Shown here: piece after piece, positions 44,073 to 56,150 of the stretch | Layout of the letters: each line of letters starts with the position of its first letter | Position numbering within the stretch: position 1 is the stretch's first letter | Translations under genes and position numbers: made by a program | DNA from: Fennellomyces sp. T-0311 | Taxonomy: Eukaryota; Mucoromycota; Mucoromycetes; Mucorales; Lichtheimiaceae | Direction: 5' to 3' | Length of the DNA stretch: 64,000 nucleotides | Assembly (NCBI GenBank): GCA_025266875.1 | Contig: JALLLT010000046.1 | Span: forward strand, 124,001-188,000 | The notes under the pieces: model-generated | Database searches by the model: none | What the model saw: the letters and a program-made list of their open reading frames with translations, nothing else | What the model was told of the DNA's origin: nothing

Positions 44073-45142
44073 TCAGCAGCTAGACTCCGCTTGCATGGTT
44101 GGGGGTTGTTTATTAAGCTTACCTCGAATGCTTTGGCGCTCAGGTCGAGCTGGCGACTTGAGGCCGAATCCGCCATAGCTGGCTCTTTTCACATCAAGCG
44201 ATGCAGGGCGGCGTGGCGTTTGACTGACTGTAGGGGCTGTTTACAACACGTATAATGAATAAAAGAATAGGAGAAAGCAGAAGGGGGATGTGCGGATGGG
44301 CACTCACATTTCAAAAAGTCAGTAGGACCGTTGTATGGGCGAATCTTGGCCAGCGGATTCGATACATTGTCAATATACGCCTTCTTGGCTGTGGTGGGAT
44401 GCTCGAAGATAATCAGAGCACGGGTATCATCCATCCACTTGATCCTATAACCGCCGCGCATGTTTTCATATTCACGGAAAATATCGTGCAAGTGGTGGGT
44501 TTTGAATGCCGAGGGAAAATCGTAGCAATCCAAGATAACGGTTGGGTCTTCAACCAACGGGACCTCCGCTTCAGATAAAAAAAGCAAAGCAATTTAGCAC
44601 CTTGTTCCCCATAAACCCTACATCAATTCCCCTTAAAATTTACCAGGAGGCTCACTGAAGGGATCCATAATGCGACTAGTGCGCTTGCTTCGTCGGTTGG
44701 CCGCTTTGATGTCCTCTACATCCTCGTAACGGTCATACTGACGCAGCAACTCCTCCCAATCTTGCTGTTGCTCCTCCTGTATTAAAAGGCTTTCAAGTGC
44801 GTGGTGTAGTTTGTCGGTACTTCTTCTGTCGTCGTTTCCGCCCCGTGAGAACCGGTTAGCCGGTGTTGAAGCAATACTGACATCATCTGAATCGTCTCCA
44901 TCGTCCAGATATCTCTGGTTGCGCTGTTGTTGCTGCTGCTGTTGTTGTTGCTGTTGGCGGGACCAAGCAAATTGACGAGAGGACCTTCGAGAGTCATAGG
45001 TATCTTCGGATTTCCGAGAAAGGCGCTTCAGTTCATCATCCTGGGGCCTGTCCGAAATGCTGCTGGTGCGACGATGGACAGGCACGTAGGTGCTGTTGCG
45101 CTTGTTGTTCTTGGATTCATCCAGAGTAGGACTCGAGCTCAT
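44073..45142 (-). CDS. R3HCC1L-like coiled-coil protein with RRM-like domain
   Basis: Three-exon gene. Exon 1 from ATG 45142 codes MSSSPTLDESKNNKRNSTYV, then low-complexity Arg/Ser/Asp sequence with a run of 11 Gln (about 44930-44960) and an acidic helix (LLIQEEQQQDWEELLRQYDR). After an intron (about 44576-44645), exon 2 carries the RRM-like C-terminal domain: VILDCYDFPSAFKTHHLHDI, GGYRIKWMDDTRALIIFEHP, TTAKKAYIDNVSN. This block resembles R3HCC1/R3HCC1L family proteins, which may act with the exon-junction complex. Exon 3 (from about 44229) reads SQTPRRPASLDVKRASYGGF and ends SSC at 44073. No R3H domain is visible. Family call rests on the RRM-like block. Confidence 0.7.
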
Positions 45143-45619
45143 TATAAATTAAGGACAGTGTTGATTTTTACCCAGACTTGATTATTCCCGCCTTTTGTCC
45201 TCTTGAGAAACGAGAGAACTTGTGTAATAAAAAGAGATGCTGTCGGCCCTTTGGACTGCGATTTTTTAATCGCTTTTTTAGGGTACATTCATCCACTCCC
45301 ATGACAACAGTCAACCACCAACCAGCATTCAGTATCCACGCTACCGTTGCCATGGGTATATACCCCCCCCCTCCCTCATCCTAATATTTTGCCACTGACA
45401 TGTTTAACACATTGTATTTTTCGTCAATCGCGCCAAGAAGGAAAAGAAGAAACAGAGCTCGCATTATATTTTCATTAAATCCGTATGCACGTAGGGATCC
45501 ATCGCTGGCCTGTAAGCGACTCCTTATCCCACCTAGTAAGGTGCAAAATATCCACGGCCACGGCCTCTGTATAGCGGCATTAGCATTGGCACGAACAATT
45601 AAACGGACGGGGGTATCAT
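45143..45619. other. spacer between R3HCC1L-like and Pab2 genes
   Basis: Contains the promoter of the first and 3' flank of the second; includes a short C-run at 45363-45373. No gene. Confidence 0.5.
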
Positions 45620-46585
45620 TTACCTGCCACGACCACGATAACCGTATGCTGGGGAGTGACCATAATAAGGAGCCATTCCACCACGGAAGCCCCCTCGGAA
45701 GCCACCACGACCACGACCACGCATGGCGAAACCAGGCACGTTTGTCCGCTTTGAGGACACCTATGCAACGCACACAATCCAAGTATTACAAACAATGCTT
45801 CAAAATACCCACACGGTGAGCACGCACCTTGAGCAAGCGTCCGCGGAACAAGCTATCGTTCAGCGCCACTGCGGCATTGATGAATGCTGGCTCGGCAAAT
45901 TCAATATAAGCGTAACTACGCGGATGAATTAGTAGGGTGGGCTGCATGCATCTCGACTACATACCCCTTGGGGTGGCCGGTGAACTTGTCGCATAGAATG
46001 GTTACTCTGTTGATGGTTCCACAAGATTGAAAGTGTGCCTGGAGCTCTTCAGGTGATGATCCGTAGTCGACCTACACAACATCGGCGTGCAGCAAGAAAA
46101 GGGAAAGAAACCAAGGTCAGCTCCAGCATGTTCCTCTATACCACCCTTTTTCCTCTTTTCTCTTTTCTCTTTTTACATTTCCAACATAGACAGAGCGCGA
46201 ATCCACCGCTTCTTTGTCTGTAAACGCACGCGTTTGTTTTTTCACGTTGGTCAGTCTTTTTTTTTCTTTTTTTCTTTTCTTTTCCTTTTTTTAAAGGTGG
46301 AAGAATGTAAACGATAGCTCACCTTCTTCTGGATTCATCGACTTCTCTACTTCCGCTTGCATTTCGCGTAGCTTGGCTGCCTCATCTTCCATTTCTTTCA
46401 CCCGTTCTTTCATGGCTTCCAATTCCTGTAGCAACCATTCAGTTGACATGTCGAAGTCAAGCAATCTCAAATCGAACCTTGTCGACGTCACCACCAGCCT
46501 CGCCTTCTTCAACAACAGGCTTCTCTTCTTCTTGCGCGATCGTAGGTGTGTTGGTGACCTCGGCCTTACGTTCTGCTTCACTCAT
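45620..46585 (-). CDS. PAB2: nuclear poly(A)-binding protein Pab2/PABPN1
   Basis: RNA-binding protein that coats nuclear poly(A) tails and links them to tail-length control and the exosome. ATG at 46585 opens an acidic N-terminus ([20 protein letters not shown]). Exon 2 codes a coiled coil ([20 protein letters not shown]) and MNPEE. A small exon (about 46165-46205) gives [13 protein letters not shown], joined to [20 protein letters not shown] and [16 protein letters not shown] (RNP2 and RNP1 context). The next exons give [28 protein letters not shown] and [11 protein letters not shown]. The C-terminus is an RGG-type tail ([20 protein letters not shown], ending YRGRGR). The layout coiled coil - RRM - RGG is diagnostic. 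About seven exons. The track of short exons is longer in intron than coding sequence. Confidence 0.93.
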
Positions 46586-48795
46586 TGTTTTTTAAATGTG
46601 TGGTTTGGAAAAAGAGTATCACTCTGCGACGGAAGTCAAAGGCAAACGAAATTTTGCTTCTGAGTATAAAATGCCGCGCTTAGGCAAAGGTCTTACAGCA
46701 CGCTGACCAACATTGATTGTCCCGTGGGATTACGTGATTATCGTTGAAGCATTGTATGCAGCTTGGGGGTCATATATACTGACTCTTTTGTTACTATCTT
46801 GAAATCAGCATTTAATTCATTGTGATGGAGAGAAACCGTGGTGTCTCTCCTATATGCTCACGACGAAGCAACATCTCACAGCAGGTAAATTAATAAAAAG
46901 CTAACGAATTCATAGTAAGTGATTGTTATGTATTTGTTGTATAACCTCCATACATGGGCGTATCATATTTCGCAGATACCAGCAGCCTTAAAAACGTGAC
47001 ACTTACTACATACACAATAATGCCGAATTTAAAAGAGCAGCATTGTTCAAATCAGTAGCTCGATACTAGAAAAAGCATCATTTTCGTTTCCGCAGCGCAA
47101 GGGCAGTGGTAATATAAAGCATTACACCTGGCTAATCCCTAAGCCTACAGAATATTAAACGAGCATATACTGCTCAGAACAACCGCTCCTAAAGATGAAT
47201 ATAAGTATATCGATCCGGCAACATCAGTTGTTCTTTCCAAGTAATTGCCCGTAACATGGAATGCACGGTGCCTCGTTTTCACTTGGATGCTACATTACTC
47301 TAGGCACTATGCTACTGGATGTATACATTGGATTCTCACCTATTGAACCGTGTGAATCTTCAACTGAAATAACTGAATATTCTAGATTGGCAATGCTTGT
47401 TACACACAGAGCAGCGCATGGTGGTACGACAAAATATCGATATCGTTTTGTACACAATGGGTTTTAAAAGGCTAAATTGTAGAAGTCGAATTTTAATACT
47501 CTAGCAGTAATGCAAAGCCAAAGTTAAAAGCCTACTTTTAGCTTTCACGGTTATTACTGATACCCCAAATGATTCCTGCTGAAGTCTCACTGGTCAGATA
47601 TCGGCTAAATAAGAAAAACCCCTGCGCTCTGAGGTTTCTCATGTCGCTCTTATTTGAGTATTCCAGTAAGTGCACATTTGTAAACGGCATTGATGGTCAC
47701 TATTCAGCAACAAGGAATTGGACACATACGCTGTTACTACAAGTACGTCATACAAACATAACCATGTTTCATGTTTCATAACATGTGACAAAGCCTCCTA
47801 TTGAGTAATTCTTTCATACTGTCGTTGCACTTTATGTAGAGCTTCCTGGGACATCCGTCTTTTTCATCGTGAGGTTTGCTCACGTGGAACTGTTACCCAA
47901 ACTGATCGTCCGACATGCTACGAATAGTGCATAACTCGATTACTTCAAAAAATATCTTAAATGTAGCATACTTCTGTCACACATGATCTTCATCTATACG
48001 ATATTGTATACGAATCCCATTCACAGACCCCGATACTTATCATATACTAGTTTTCCTTCGACGTAAACTCTCTTCGATGACCCATTCCCAGTAAATGTGA
48101 TACCTTTGTTGCACAGAAGAAAATCCGGTCTGGTTCCCACTCGTCAAGGCTTTATATCATGTAGAGTTAAATCCTTATACTATTTAGGAGATATACGTAC
48201 GCTATGTGGCTTGATACGCGCTAAAAGCGTTGAGAGCGCTCTTTGAGCATTATTTAGCAATCTTCCGGTAAAAGTAACTCCTATGGTCCGTAAGTACGAT
48301 TTTTTTTTAAAAAAAAGATGCATAACAGCAAGTATCCATTTGCATAGAGTTACGTTAAGTGTGTTACTACGTACTGTGGAAATGCGTATCATAACGACCT
48401 GCCGAGGATGCACTTCACAAATATAAAGTACGAACCAACTAGTATCCCGCTTCCTCTATTTACCTATCAAGACTCCCTACGTCAAACGGTGACAACTGTT
48501 TCAGCAGGCGGCCTATTATTATTGCAGCGTACGGAACAACATATATCATATACTCAGATCGTCCGATGGTTTGAAACATGGGTAACAAATCCAGGAACAT
48601 CATCGGATCGGAGTTGTATTCAAGAGAAGTCGCCCCTGGAAAATTTGAAAAGTCGTTAAAATAAACAGTCACAGTAAATAAATTTTGAGGCTCAAAACCT
48701 CCTTACACTGAAATAAAATAAACAGTCAGCCGATTGTTTTTTCGACAGAACTCTCTCTCTTTCTTCTTCAAACCCCCCACTCGTTGATATCTAAA
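46586..48795. other. intergenic, no gene seen
   Basis: 2.2 kb. Short frames at 47261-47467, 47569-47781 and 48408-48659 show no protein-like pattern. The last 60 bp before cytochrome c are CT-rich (CTCTCTCTTTCTTCTTC), typical of highly expressed fungal genes. Confidence 0.5.
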
Positions 48796-49253
48796 ATGGC
48801 CGTCCCCGAAGGTAACGCTACTGCTGGTGCCAAGCTCTTCAAGACCCGCTGCGCTCAATGCCACACCGTCGAAGCTGTAAGTTTTGCTGTTGTTGCTTTT
48901 TTGTCCTGCAGACGCTCGGACACTGACAAAAGATGTAAATATAGGGTGGTGCTAACAAGGTCGGTCCTGCTCTGCACGGAGTTTTCGGCCGTAAGTCTGG
49001 TCAGGTTGCTGGCTACGCTTACACCGACGCCAACAAGAACAAGGGTGTCGAATGGAACGAGCAGACCATGTTCGACTACCTCGAGAACCCCAAGAAGTAC
49101 ATTCCCGGTACCAAGATGGCCTTCGCTGGTTTCAAGAAGCCCAAGGATCGTGCTGATGTCGTCGCTTACTTGAAGGTATGTTATAGAATGGTTTAATTAG
49201 CGAATGGCTTGCTGATTTGTGCCTTTATCTCATTTTAGGAAGCTACTGCTTAA
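48796..49253 (+). CDS. CYC1: cytochrome c
   Basis: Electron carrier between complexes III and IV in the mitochondrial intermembrane space. ATG at 48796 ([20 protein letters not shown]). Haem-binding CAQCH is in exon 1 (near 48852-48866). Exon 1 ends at EA, followed by an intron (48879-48944). Exon 2 carries [20 protein letters not shown], the conserved [15 protein letters not shown], the [20 protein letters not shown] segment with the Met ligand, and VVAYLK. A last intron (49176-49238) leaves only EATA and the stop at 49253. Length about 108 aa, standard. Preceded by a CT-rich leader. Confidence 0.98.
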
Positions 49254-51174
49254 GCATCGATAACCCCATATCATAGCATAAACCGCATCTCTTGTTTATA
49301 ATAAAAAAAGGAGAGCTACTTATAGAGTAGACTTGTATTTCATCAGTGAGCACTCACAGGGAGGATCATGTTTGTTGTTAGTGAGGGATTATGGAAGTCA
49401 TCGCATATATCAAGGGCCAAAGTCAACAAACCCTCTCCCGATTGATCGGCATTTGTCGGGTTGTCAAAGAGTCATCAACAGCTATCCTTGCTGCTTACCG
49501 CGCAGAATCAGCCAATAGGGGAGATATGCATTTTCGGGGTACGATGTTGGCGTTTTACAGATTCCTTTTCCTTTTCACGATAAGCAGGAATTTATTTTTA
49601 TCTATTTAATCATTCTACATCTTTTGTGTTTGGTAGTGTGGATTGTGATGAGAACTACCGACCGGGAAACCATCCACTGCTATGTGATAGCTAGCCAACA
49701 CCTATTACTATTTTGCTATGGTCATTTCGAGTTACTGCTGGACAAATAAGGAAAGGTGAGAGTCAGTTATGCCCTACTCTGTGCTTCTTAAACTTTGTCT
49801 AAATACATAGTGCCTCACTTTTTTCCGCCACTGAGTGTGCTTCTTTCGTTCCCTTGCTGTTTCCGATGAATCCTTCTTAGGTTCGTTAGTAAGGTTGAAT
49901 ATCTCAGGATTCGAAAATCTTTTATCTGTCTAGTTTTACCAGAGATCACACACATCTGCGGGGTGGGGGATTACTATTTTGTATGTCTAACCGTAGCAAC
50001 CTGTAATGTATGCCTCTATATCAGATGTTCGTACGTGTCAGTGAGACTCATGTAACTATGTGCAAGCGTCCTTTCGCTCTTGCCATCTAAGTCAGCATAA
50101 TGTTCACCGGCGACTTGATAACTGCACATATTGCTTCGTCAAATGCTGCACTTAAAAGCATTACAGCGAGGAAATTATGCTGTTACCACATTCTGGAAAG
50201 GCTTGAAGGCGAGTATGAATCCGCTGTCATGGAGATGGACATCAATACAGTAATCCTTCAAAGAATTCTTATGGTTCAACTTATAGCAAGCATAATGTTG
50301 GCCATTATACGTTGGAAGAAGCCAAGGCAGCACCTGAACCACTAGAGAATGGCAGTGAGCTGTTCGTATATCCGGTCTGCCGCTCATAAATTTCAATACG
50401 AGTATGTGCGGATGATAACACTGCAGTGCACATGAGCCCTGCTTCCGACTTGGCTCTACTGTCCATCATCCACATTTTGATGGATCAGGATACGAATTGA
50501 AGGCCATGGATCATGACAACGCGGTGTTTGTCGAAAAGATATGAAGGCGGCCTTGATCGATATTCTATATTCTTGGAAGATACACTTAACAAAACAACCT
50601 TTTGTAATGTATTTTACGTAATGGCACTCAAAACATCTCAGCACAAATGCTATCCAACAGCTCGCAATGCGTCGCAGAAGTAAATAGGATAAATTATAGA
50701 AATAAAAAATAGACGGCTCTGTTTATTTTAAACCATTTTTCCGGTGCTTATCTTTGCAACATGCCCAACTGTATGTTCATTTGACACATAAACTCTCTCA
50801 CAACCCATTGACTTAAAACCCTCGGTAATTCATAACGCGGAAACTCAGACCGTGTGATTGACGATGGCATTCTCTATAAAACCATATCTTACCTAATGCC
50901 ATAACACGTAGACCTACAGAAACAAACATATGAAGCGGGCACGGGTGCATGGAATCGGATATACCAATAGCCGTCAAGATCCCCAAACCGACAGCATCTC
51001 CCACCACCCGCTGCCCATTGTAAGACATCATGGATTCATCGCGTCGCAGGCATTATCCTGATCCGCTATTGAGGGTAAAGTCTCAGCCGCTCTTTCAGCC
51101 CCGAAGGACTACACAAAAGAGCAAGCACCCCTTGAAAGCCACGATGTCCGTAATAGACATGTCCGGATTTATTT
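49254..51174. other. intergenic, no gene seen
   Basis: 1.9 kb. Short open frames (49333-49518, 50100-50345, 50456-50644) lack any recognisable pattern or splice context. Nothing supported. Confidence 0.5.
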
Positions 51175-52756
51175 TCATTTTGCGCCAAACACGTACTCCA
51201 TTTCCTCGAGAGTCTTGCCCTTTGTTTCCGGGAGGAAAAAGATACCGACCATCGTTACGATTTGACAAGCACCAAAGAAAAAGTAGACGCCAGAAACTGA
51301 GGTTGCCAGGAAGAGGGGAACACAGTAGGTGATCATGATGGAGAATGCCCAGTTGAAACCGTAGACCAGACCCAAGCCCTTGGCGCGTGTCCGCATGTTG
51401 AAGACTTCGGCGGGGTACACATATGTTGCAATGCCCCATGTGAAAGCATAGGTGCCGGCGAAAATGTACAAAAACGCGATGATGGTGTTACGCGCATTGG
51501 AGTTCGTCAGTATGACTTCACCCGTTTCCACGTCGACATGTGTATAGACCTCGAACATTGCACCCACAACGAACATACTGATCGACATTACCAAACTGCC
51601 ACTGAGGAATAATTTCTTGCGTCCCCAGGTATCGATGAGCCATTGGAGGGAAATGGCGGCGGCAACAAAGGAGAGGATTCCCGTACCACCAGTTGCAGCA
51701 ATAGAGGATGATACATCGGACAGACCAGCCGTCAGGAAGATTTGAGGAGCATAGTACCAGATGGCAACGACACCAGTAAACGACGTAGCAATGGCAACAA
51801 ATGCAGCGGAGAAGAAACGGTTGCGGTTGGTAGGCGTGAACAATTCGGCATAGGTGCGCTTGCCAAGTGATCGCTCGAATTCGATTTCTTCCTTGATCTC
51901 GTCAAATTCAGCTTGTACGTTGCCTTCACCACGAAGAGATATAAGCGAAGCCAAGGCTTCTTCATGTCTTCCCTTATCAACCAGCCAGCGGGGGGAGAAC
52001 GGCATAAACAGCATTGAAGTTCCAAACAGGGCACAAACAAGACATTGCAGTAAATAAGGAGCCCGCCATGACCAGTCGGTAGTAAGGTAACTTGTGCCAA
52101 AGGTAACAAAGTAGCCGGTGACTTGACCAAACAAACTCATCAACGTGAAGAAACTGATGAGGCGACCACGGATATCTGGGGGAGCAATTTCAGAATGGTA
52201 TAATGGAATGCCACTAAAAAAATTCGGATCAGAAATTTTTTTTTCTAATTCGCAATTTGTTCCTTACTTTGTCATGAGACCAGCACCAAAACCACCCACG
52301 AGACGTCCGGCCAGCAAAAGTCCAAAGTTGTGGCCGATAACGAGGAAGATGTTACCGATACAGAACAAAACGGTAGCACCCATAATGCTATACTTGCGAC
52401 TGAATCGATCTATTGAAAGGCAGGGAAAAAGTTTAGCATATGGATTGCTGGGGGTATGAGAATGACGTACCGCAAAAGAATCCAGAAAAGAATGCACCCA
52501 GTGCAGCCGTCATTAAGAAAAAGGCTAGTAACAGCCCCTGTAAATAATCTATGTTGTCTTCTGTGAAGAAGCGTGTCTGGAATGGCACCATCGTCAAGAC
52601 ACCACTTGTTGCACCGGTATCGAAGCCACAGAGGAAACCGCCAATAGCCGCCACAATGGAGGAAAGATAGACACCTTTCCGGATACCGGGTCGGATGGTA
52701 TCGACAGACTTTGAGCTAAGCACTTCTGGATCTGCAGTTGTTTGTACTTTGGACAT
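51175..52756 (-). CDS. MFS hexose/sugar transporter
   Basis: Plasma-membrane sugar:H+ symporter or facilitator of the major facilitator superfamily, sugar porter family. ATG at 52756. The N-terminus is cytosolic and basic (IRPGIRKG), followed by YLSSIVAAIGGFLCGFDTGA (helix 1 with the GFDTG signature). DRFSRKYSIM (loop 2-3) and the family RLVGGFGAG follow after a first intron (about 52412-52466). PLYHSEIAPPDIRGRLISFF is the PESPRW-region lead, and SPRWLVDKGRHEEA is the later motif (near 51975). C-half: WLIDTWGRKKLFLSGS, YVYPAEVFNMRTRAKGLG and FFLPETKGKTLEEMEYVF. Two short introns; about 490 aa and 12 predicted helices. The sugar specificity cannot be read; similar to fungal glucose/xylose transporters. 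Confidence 0.94.
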
Positions 52757-55205
52757 GTTTGTGCAGATTGACGCACGGACGGGTGGAAGTAAAAATAAAG
52801 AGAAAGGTCAACAAACAAAAAATCGAGATCCGAGTTTTGAGAAACCGTTTGGTTCCTCAGGCCAGATGACTTTGAAATCTCACCGTGTTTACCCGTGGCC
52901 TTGCCGCGGAGATCCACGGGTGATTGCACTACTTGATCGTAAAGTAAGGTTTACTTTTGCTCATACAGCCATTGCCCCATGGATCAACACGGTTTGTATA
53001 ACCTGAAGCATACTCCACTGGAGCAACACTGTTCCCGTTTTTTATATTCCAAGAGAGAGAGCACCGTGTGAGAGAGTACGCAAAATCGTTTCATGACACA
53101 ATTTTCATCTTTTATCCGGCATACGGCCAGTCTTACAGAGATCTCATCTCAAAAGTACTGTTGTCAACGTGACAGATTTCGCTGTGCAACAGTCGCGCGC
53201 GTAGCTTAGGAAACCAGCGAAGGTTGTGCTACCAACCGTCCGTGAGCCCTGTTTTGGCAAACATTTTTGGTTGCTGGTTTAAAATTCAGCGACTCGTAGA
53301 TCAAGGAATATGTGCCATCGTTTCCAATAAAATTTAATAAAAGGCAAACTAAAGAAGAGTAAAAGTTTTTGTTAACCACAGTAGTATACTAGAAAATCAT
53401 GGCAGTGTACTCAGCGCAGATCTGATCAGTAACTGAATGGACTTTGACTAATAATTGTAGATGGCAAGATGGGTTGTCGATATTAAGCTTCACGCTGTAT
53501 GACTTCGATTAGTATTGCTTATTCTGGTCCAAGTCTACTAGTAACAATCGAACACCTGACATCTCCATCCTGTTGTTGCTAATGACTTGGCCGCTGGTTT
53601 CGCGTATTGTTTAGTTGGTAAACCAGCATGCCATTACCTTCTTTACCCACCGCTAATACACACCATTTTCGTTGACTATGTACTTAATTTTCATTCCAAT
53701 TATCAAACGGTTTAATTCATAGAACTACAGCTTGAAAAGGTACAAAATATATATTCGCTTAGGGTAACCATGTCAACGCTTGTCTGAATAAATTGAATCT
53801 TCTGGGCTAGCCTTTCCATTTATAAAGTCCCGTGACTTTACACCTAGCATATTCTAAAATAACGAGCTGTTTGAAGAATGTAGCTTATCCTTTTTCGAAT
53901 GTATAAGTACTCATTGAGGAAAAAATATCTACCATTTTTACATTTTTTGGTCCTGAACCTATAAATAAAGATGTTGATCATGGCAGGTCATCGATCCTTT
54001 TGTGTTACCTTACCCAGGTGACAGAGTGCTGGTATGTCACTGATCCGACAGGTGTTCAACTGCCGATATTATTTGTTCAAGCGCGGCAATAGAAAATGAC
54101 CGTTGATCAAATAATAAAATAAAAGAATGACACGTATTGCTATGTCGGTCTCGAGTAGTCAACAATATAATATGCAGGAATGCACTATGGCGATTGAGGA
54201 GTAGTTAGAAGGAGAGGATCGGCGCTTAACTGAGACTACTCCGCTTATGTGGATAGATTGAAGAAGAGGTCTAATTCATAAATTACGTACAGAGTTTTCT
54301 GCAACCAGCATCCGTATACATATAATGCAAGCATTGCCGGACGCATCATTTTCTCTCAATCACATTATCCTCTTCGGCACGTGCATCGTATTTTTTATTG
54401 CGTTTCGATGAGCAATTTAACGCAAGATGCTAAATTTGCTGCAATCAATCACTACTTTAAACTTTGAACTTAGCATTTTCAATGTATACGCAGTGTATCA
54501 AATTGGGTTTCTATGAAATTCTATGAATAAAATCAAATACCCCAATACGTTTATGGATGAAGAGTCAGTGCAAAAAAAGTAGAGTAACATAATCCTTGAT
54601 CGCCTTTGCTTGATCTTGGATAGCAGGTACCATTCTGTTGGTGGAGCAAGGAGAAAAATTTATTAATAGTACAATAAGCATTATGCAGCTCCACCACTTA
54701 CCCACGCTTCGTGGCGTGTATTTTAATGCTGGGAAGACCACATGGACACTTCGTCAACATGATTGCCTCAATGGTATATTTTCCAAAGTCCGTTACCAGG
54801 TACTCGCATATATAAATTCCGTTATGAGACACATTACCTTACTAATGCGTATCTTTGGTACGCATACGTAGCAAAGAAAATACGTGTCTATATAGTTATT
54901 GTGAACTATGATATATGATAATGTTCGCATAATAGGCACAACACCGTCTTCGCTTTCTCTGAGTAGTTAAAATAAATAACGCTAGAATGAAAATGGATAG
55001 GCAAGTATTTTTGATACATCAGTTCACTTTAGCTCATCACATGGACAAGCATGCAGCAGCAGGAGAGTATATCTAGTTACAAATACTGTTTTTATAAATA
55101 AGTAGTGTCTCATTATGCAATAGAATGCGAGGAAGGATATTTGACAGAAGAAGGGAGACTACCATTATGTGAAACCAATCACACAGCCACAAATTCAAAT
55201 CTCTT
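52757..55205. other. intergenic, no gene seen
   Basis: 2.4 kb of AT-rich DNA. GCTGGTTT/AAACCAGC inverted pairs occur at about 53208-53282 and 53591-53625. Short frames (54638-54871) are not gene-like. Confidence 0.5.
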
Positions 55206-55213
55206 TATAAAAG
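55206..55213 (+). promoter_or_regulatory. TATA box of GH25-like copy 1
   Basis: TATAAAAG 47 bp upstream of the ATG at 55260, a close distance typical of short fungal leaders. Confidence 0.6.
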
Positions 55214-55259
55214 CAGCTCGATTCCCAAATACTTGGTATTCAACAATTACATAACTAAA

Positions 55260-56150
55260 ATGAAAACCTCCCTTTTGACTACTGCTTTGGGCTTCCTCGT
55301 AGCAACCTCAAATCTTGTGCAAGCAAAATTAGCAATCGACACTTTCGACTTGCAGCCTGACGCATCATTTGAATGTGCCCATAATCAAGGTTATGAAGGT
55401 GCTGCGATCGGATGCTATGAGGTACGTATCATTCTGTTAGTTTACATACCAAGTCTTTGCTTTGACATAATCTTGGTGTAGGAAGGTGAATCTTTGTCGC
55501 ATTGCCCTAGAAACTATTTCCAAGCAAGATCTCGCGGATTCAAAGATGTTGACTTGTCCCTGCGTCCATGTGCACACAGAGCATGCAAGTCTCCTGAAGC
55601 CCAAGTGACTGAGTTTACGACCTTTGCAAATAGGAACAAGATGGGTTACAGATATCTCTGGTTGCATGTCGAGGATGGTAATTGGTGGTCACCCGGTGGT
55701 AACCGCCGGAGTAAGTAGAGCATGTATTACTTAAAAATCAGTATTTACATTTCTTTTGTTTAGCGTTGGAGGACTTTAAAGCCGCATTGGATGCAGCCTC
55801 GGAAACAACCTTGTGGAAATGGGGAATTAAGACAAGTCAAGCTGAATGGAAAATGATCACTGGTTCGACCGACTGGGTTCTTGATGGTAACGTACCTTTG
55901 TGGTATTCAGTAAGTCAAAGCGTACAGATGTTCTTCTGACAACGAGTAGCTGACGTTCTTTTCAAAGAATTATGATGGCTCGCCTAGTTTCGAAGATTTT
56001 ACCCCGTTTGGCGGTTGGACAACGCCATTTTCAAAGGTATTACTTTCTTAAAAGTTTAATTTTTTATAGACTTAATTATTATCACTTTAGCAATACGCCA
56101 AGGACTCCAGCTTTTGCGACGCAACTTTTAGTGAAAGTTACTATGAGTAG
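55260..56150 (+). CDS. secreted GH25-like lysozyme-fold protein, copy 1
   Basis: Encodes about 215 aa, secreted (signal MKTSLLTTALGFLVATSNLV..QA). The mature part starts KLAIDTFDLQP, matching the GH25 first strand with its Asp. After intron 1 (55422-55481): CYE / EGESLSHCPRNYFQARSRGF, DVDLSLRPCAHRACKSPEAQ and MGYRYLWLHVEDGNWW. The WLHVE segment aligns with the WLDIE catalytic motif of nematode-type GH25 lysozymes, but His replaces the first Asp while Glu stays. Exon 3 has LWKWGIKTSQAEWKMITGST and PLWYS; exon 4 NYDGSPSFEDFTPFGGWTTP; exon 5 QYAKDSSFCDATFSESYYE. The order and LWYxxYDxxPSFxDFxPFGGW block match animal/amoeba GH25 proteins. Whether it still cuts peptidoglycan is doubtful. Confidence 0.82.

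Noticed and set aside
45363..45373. C-run near 45.37 kb as a possible structural or quadruplex signal
   Set aside because: A single short C-run without further runs nearby; no G-quadruplex pattern.
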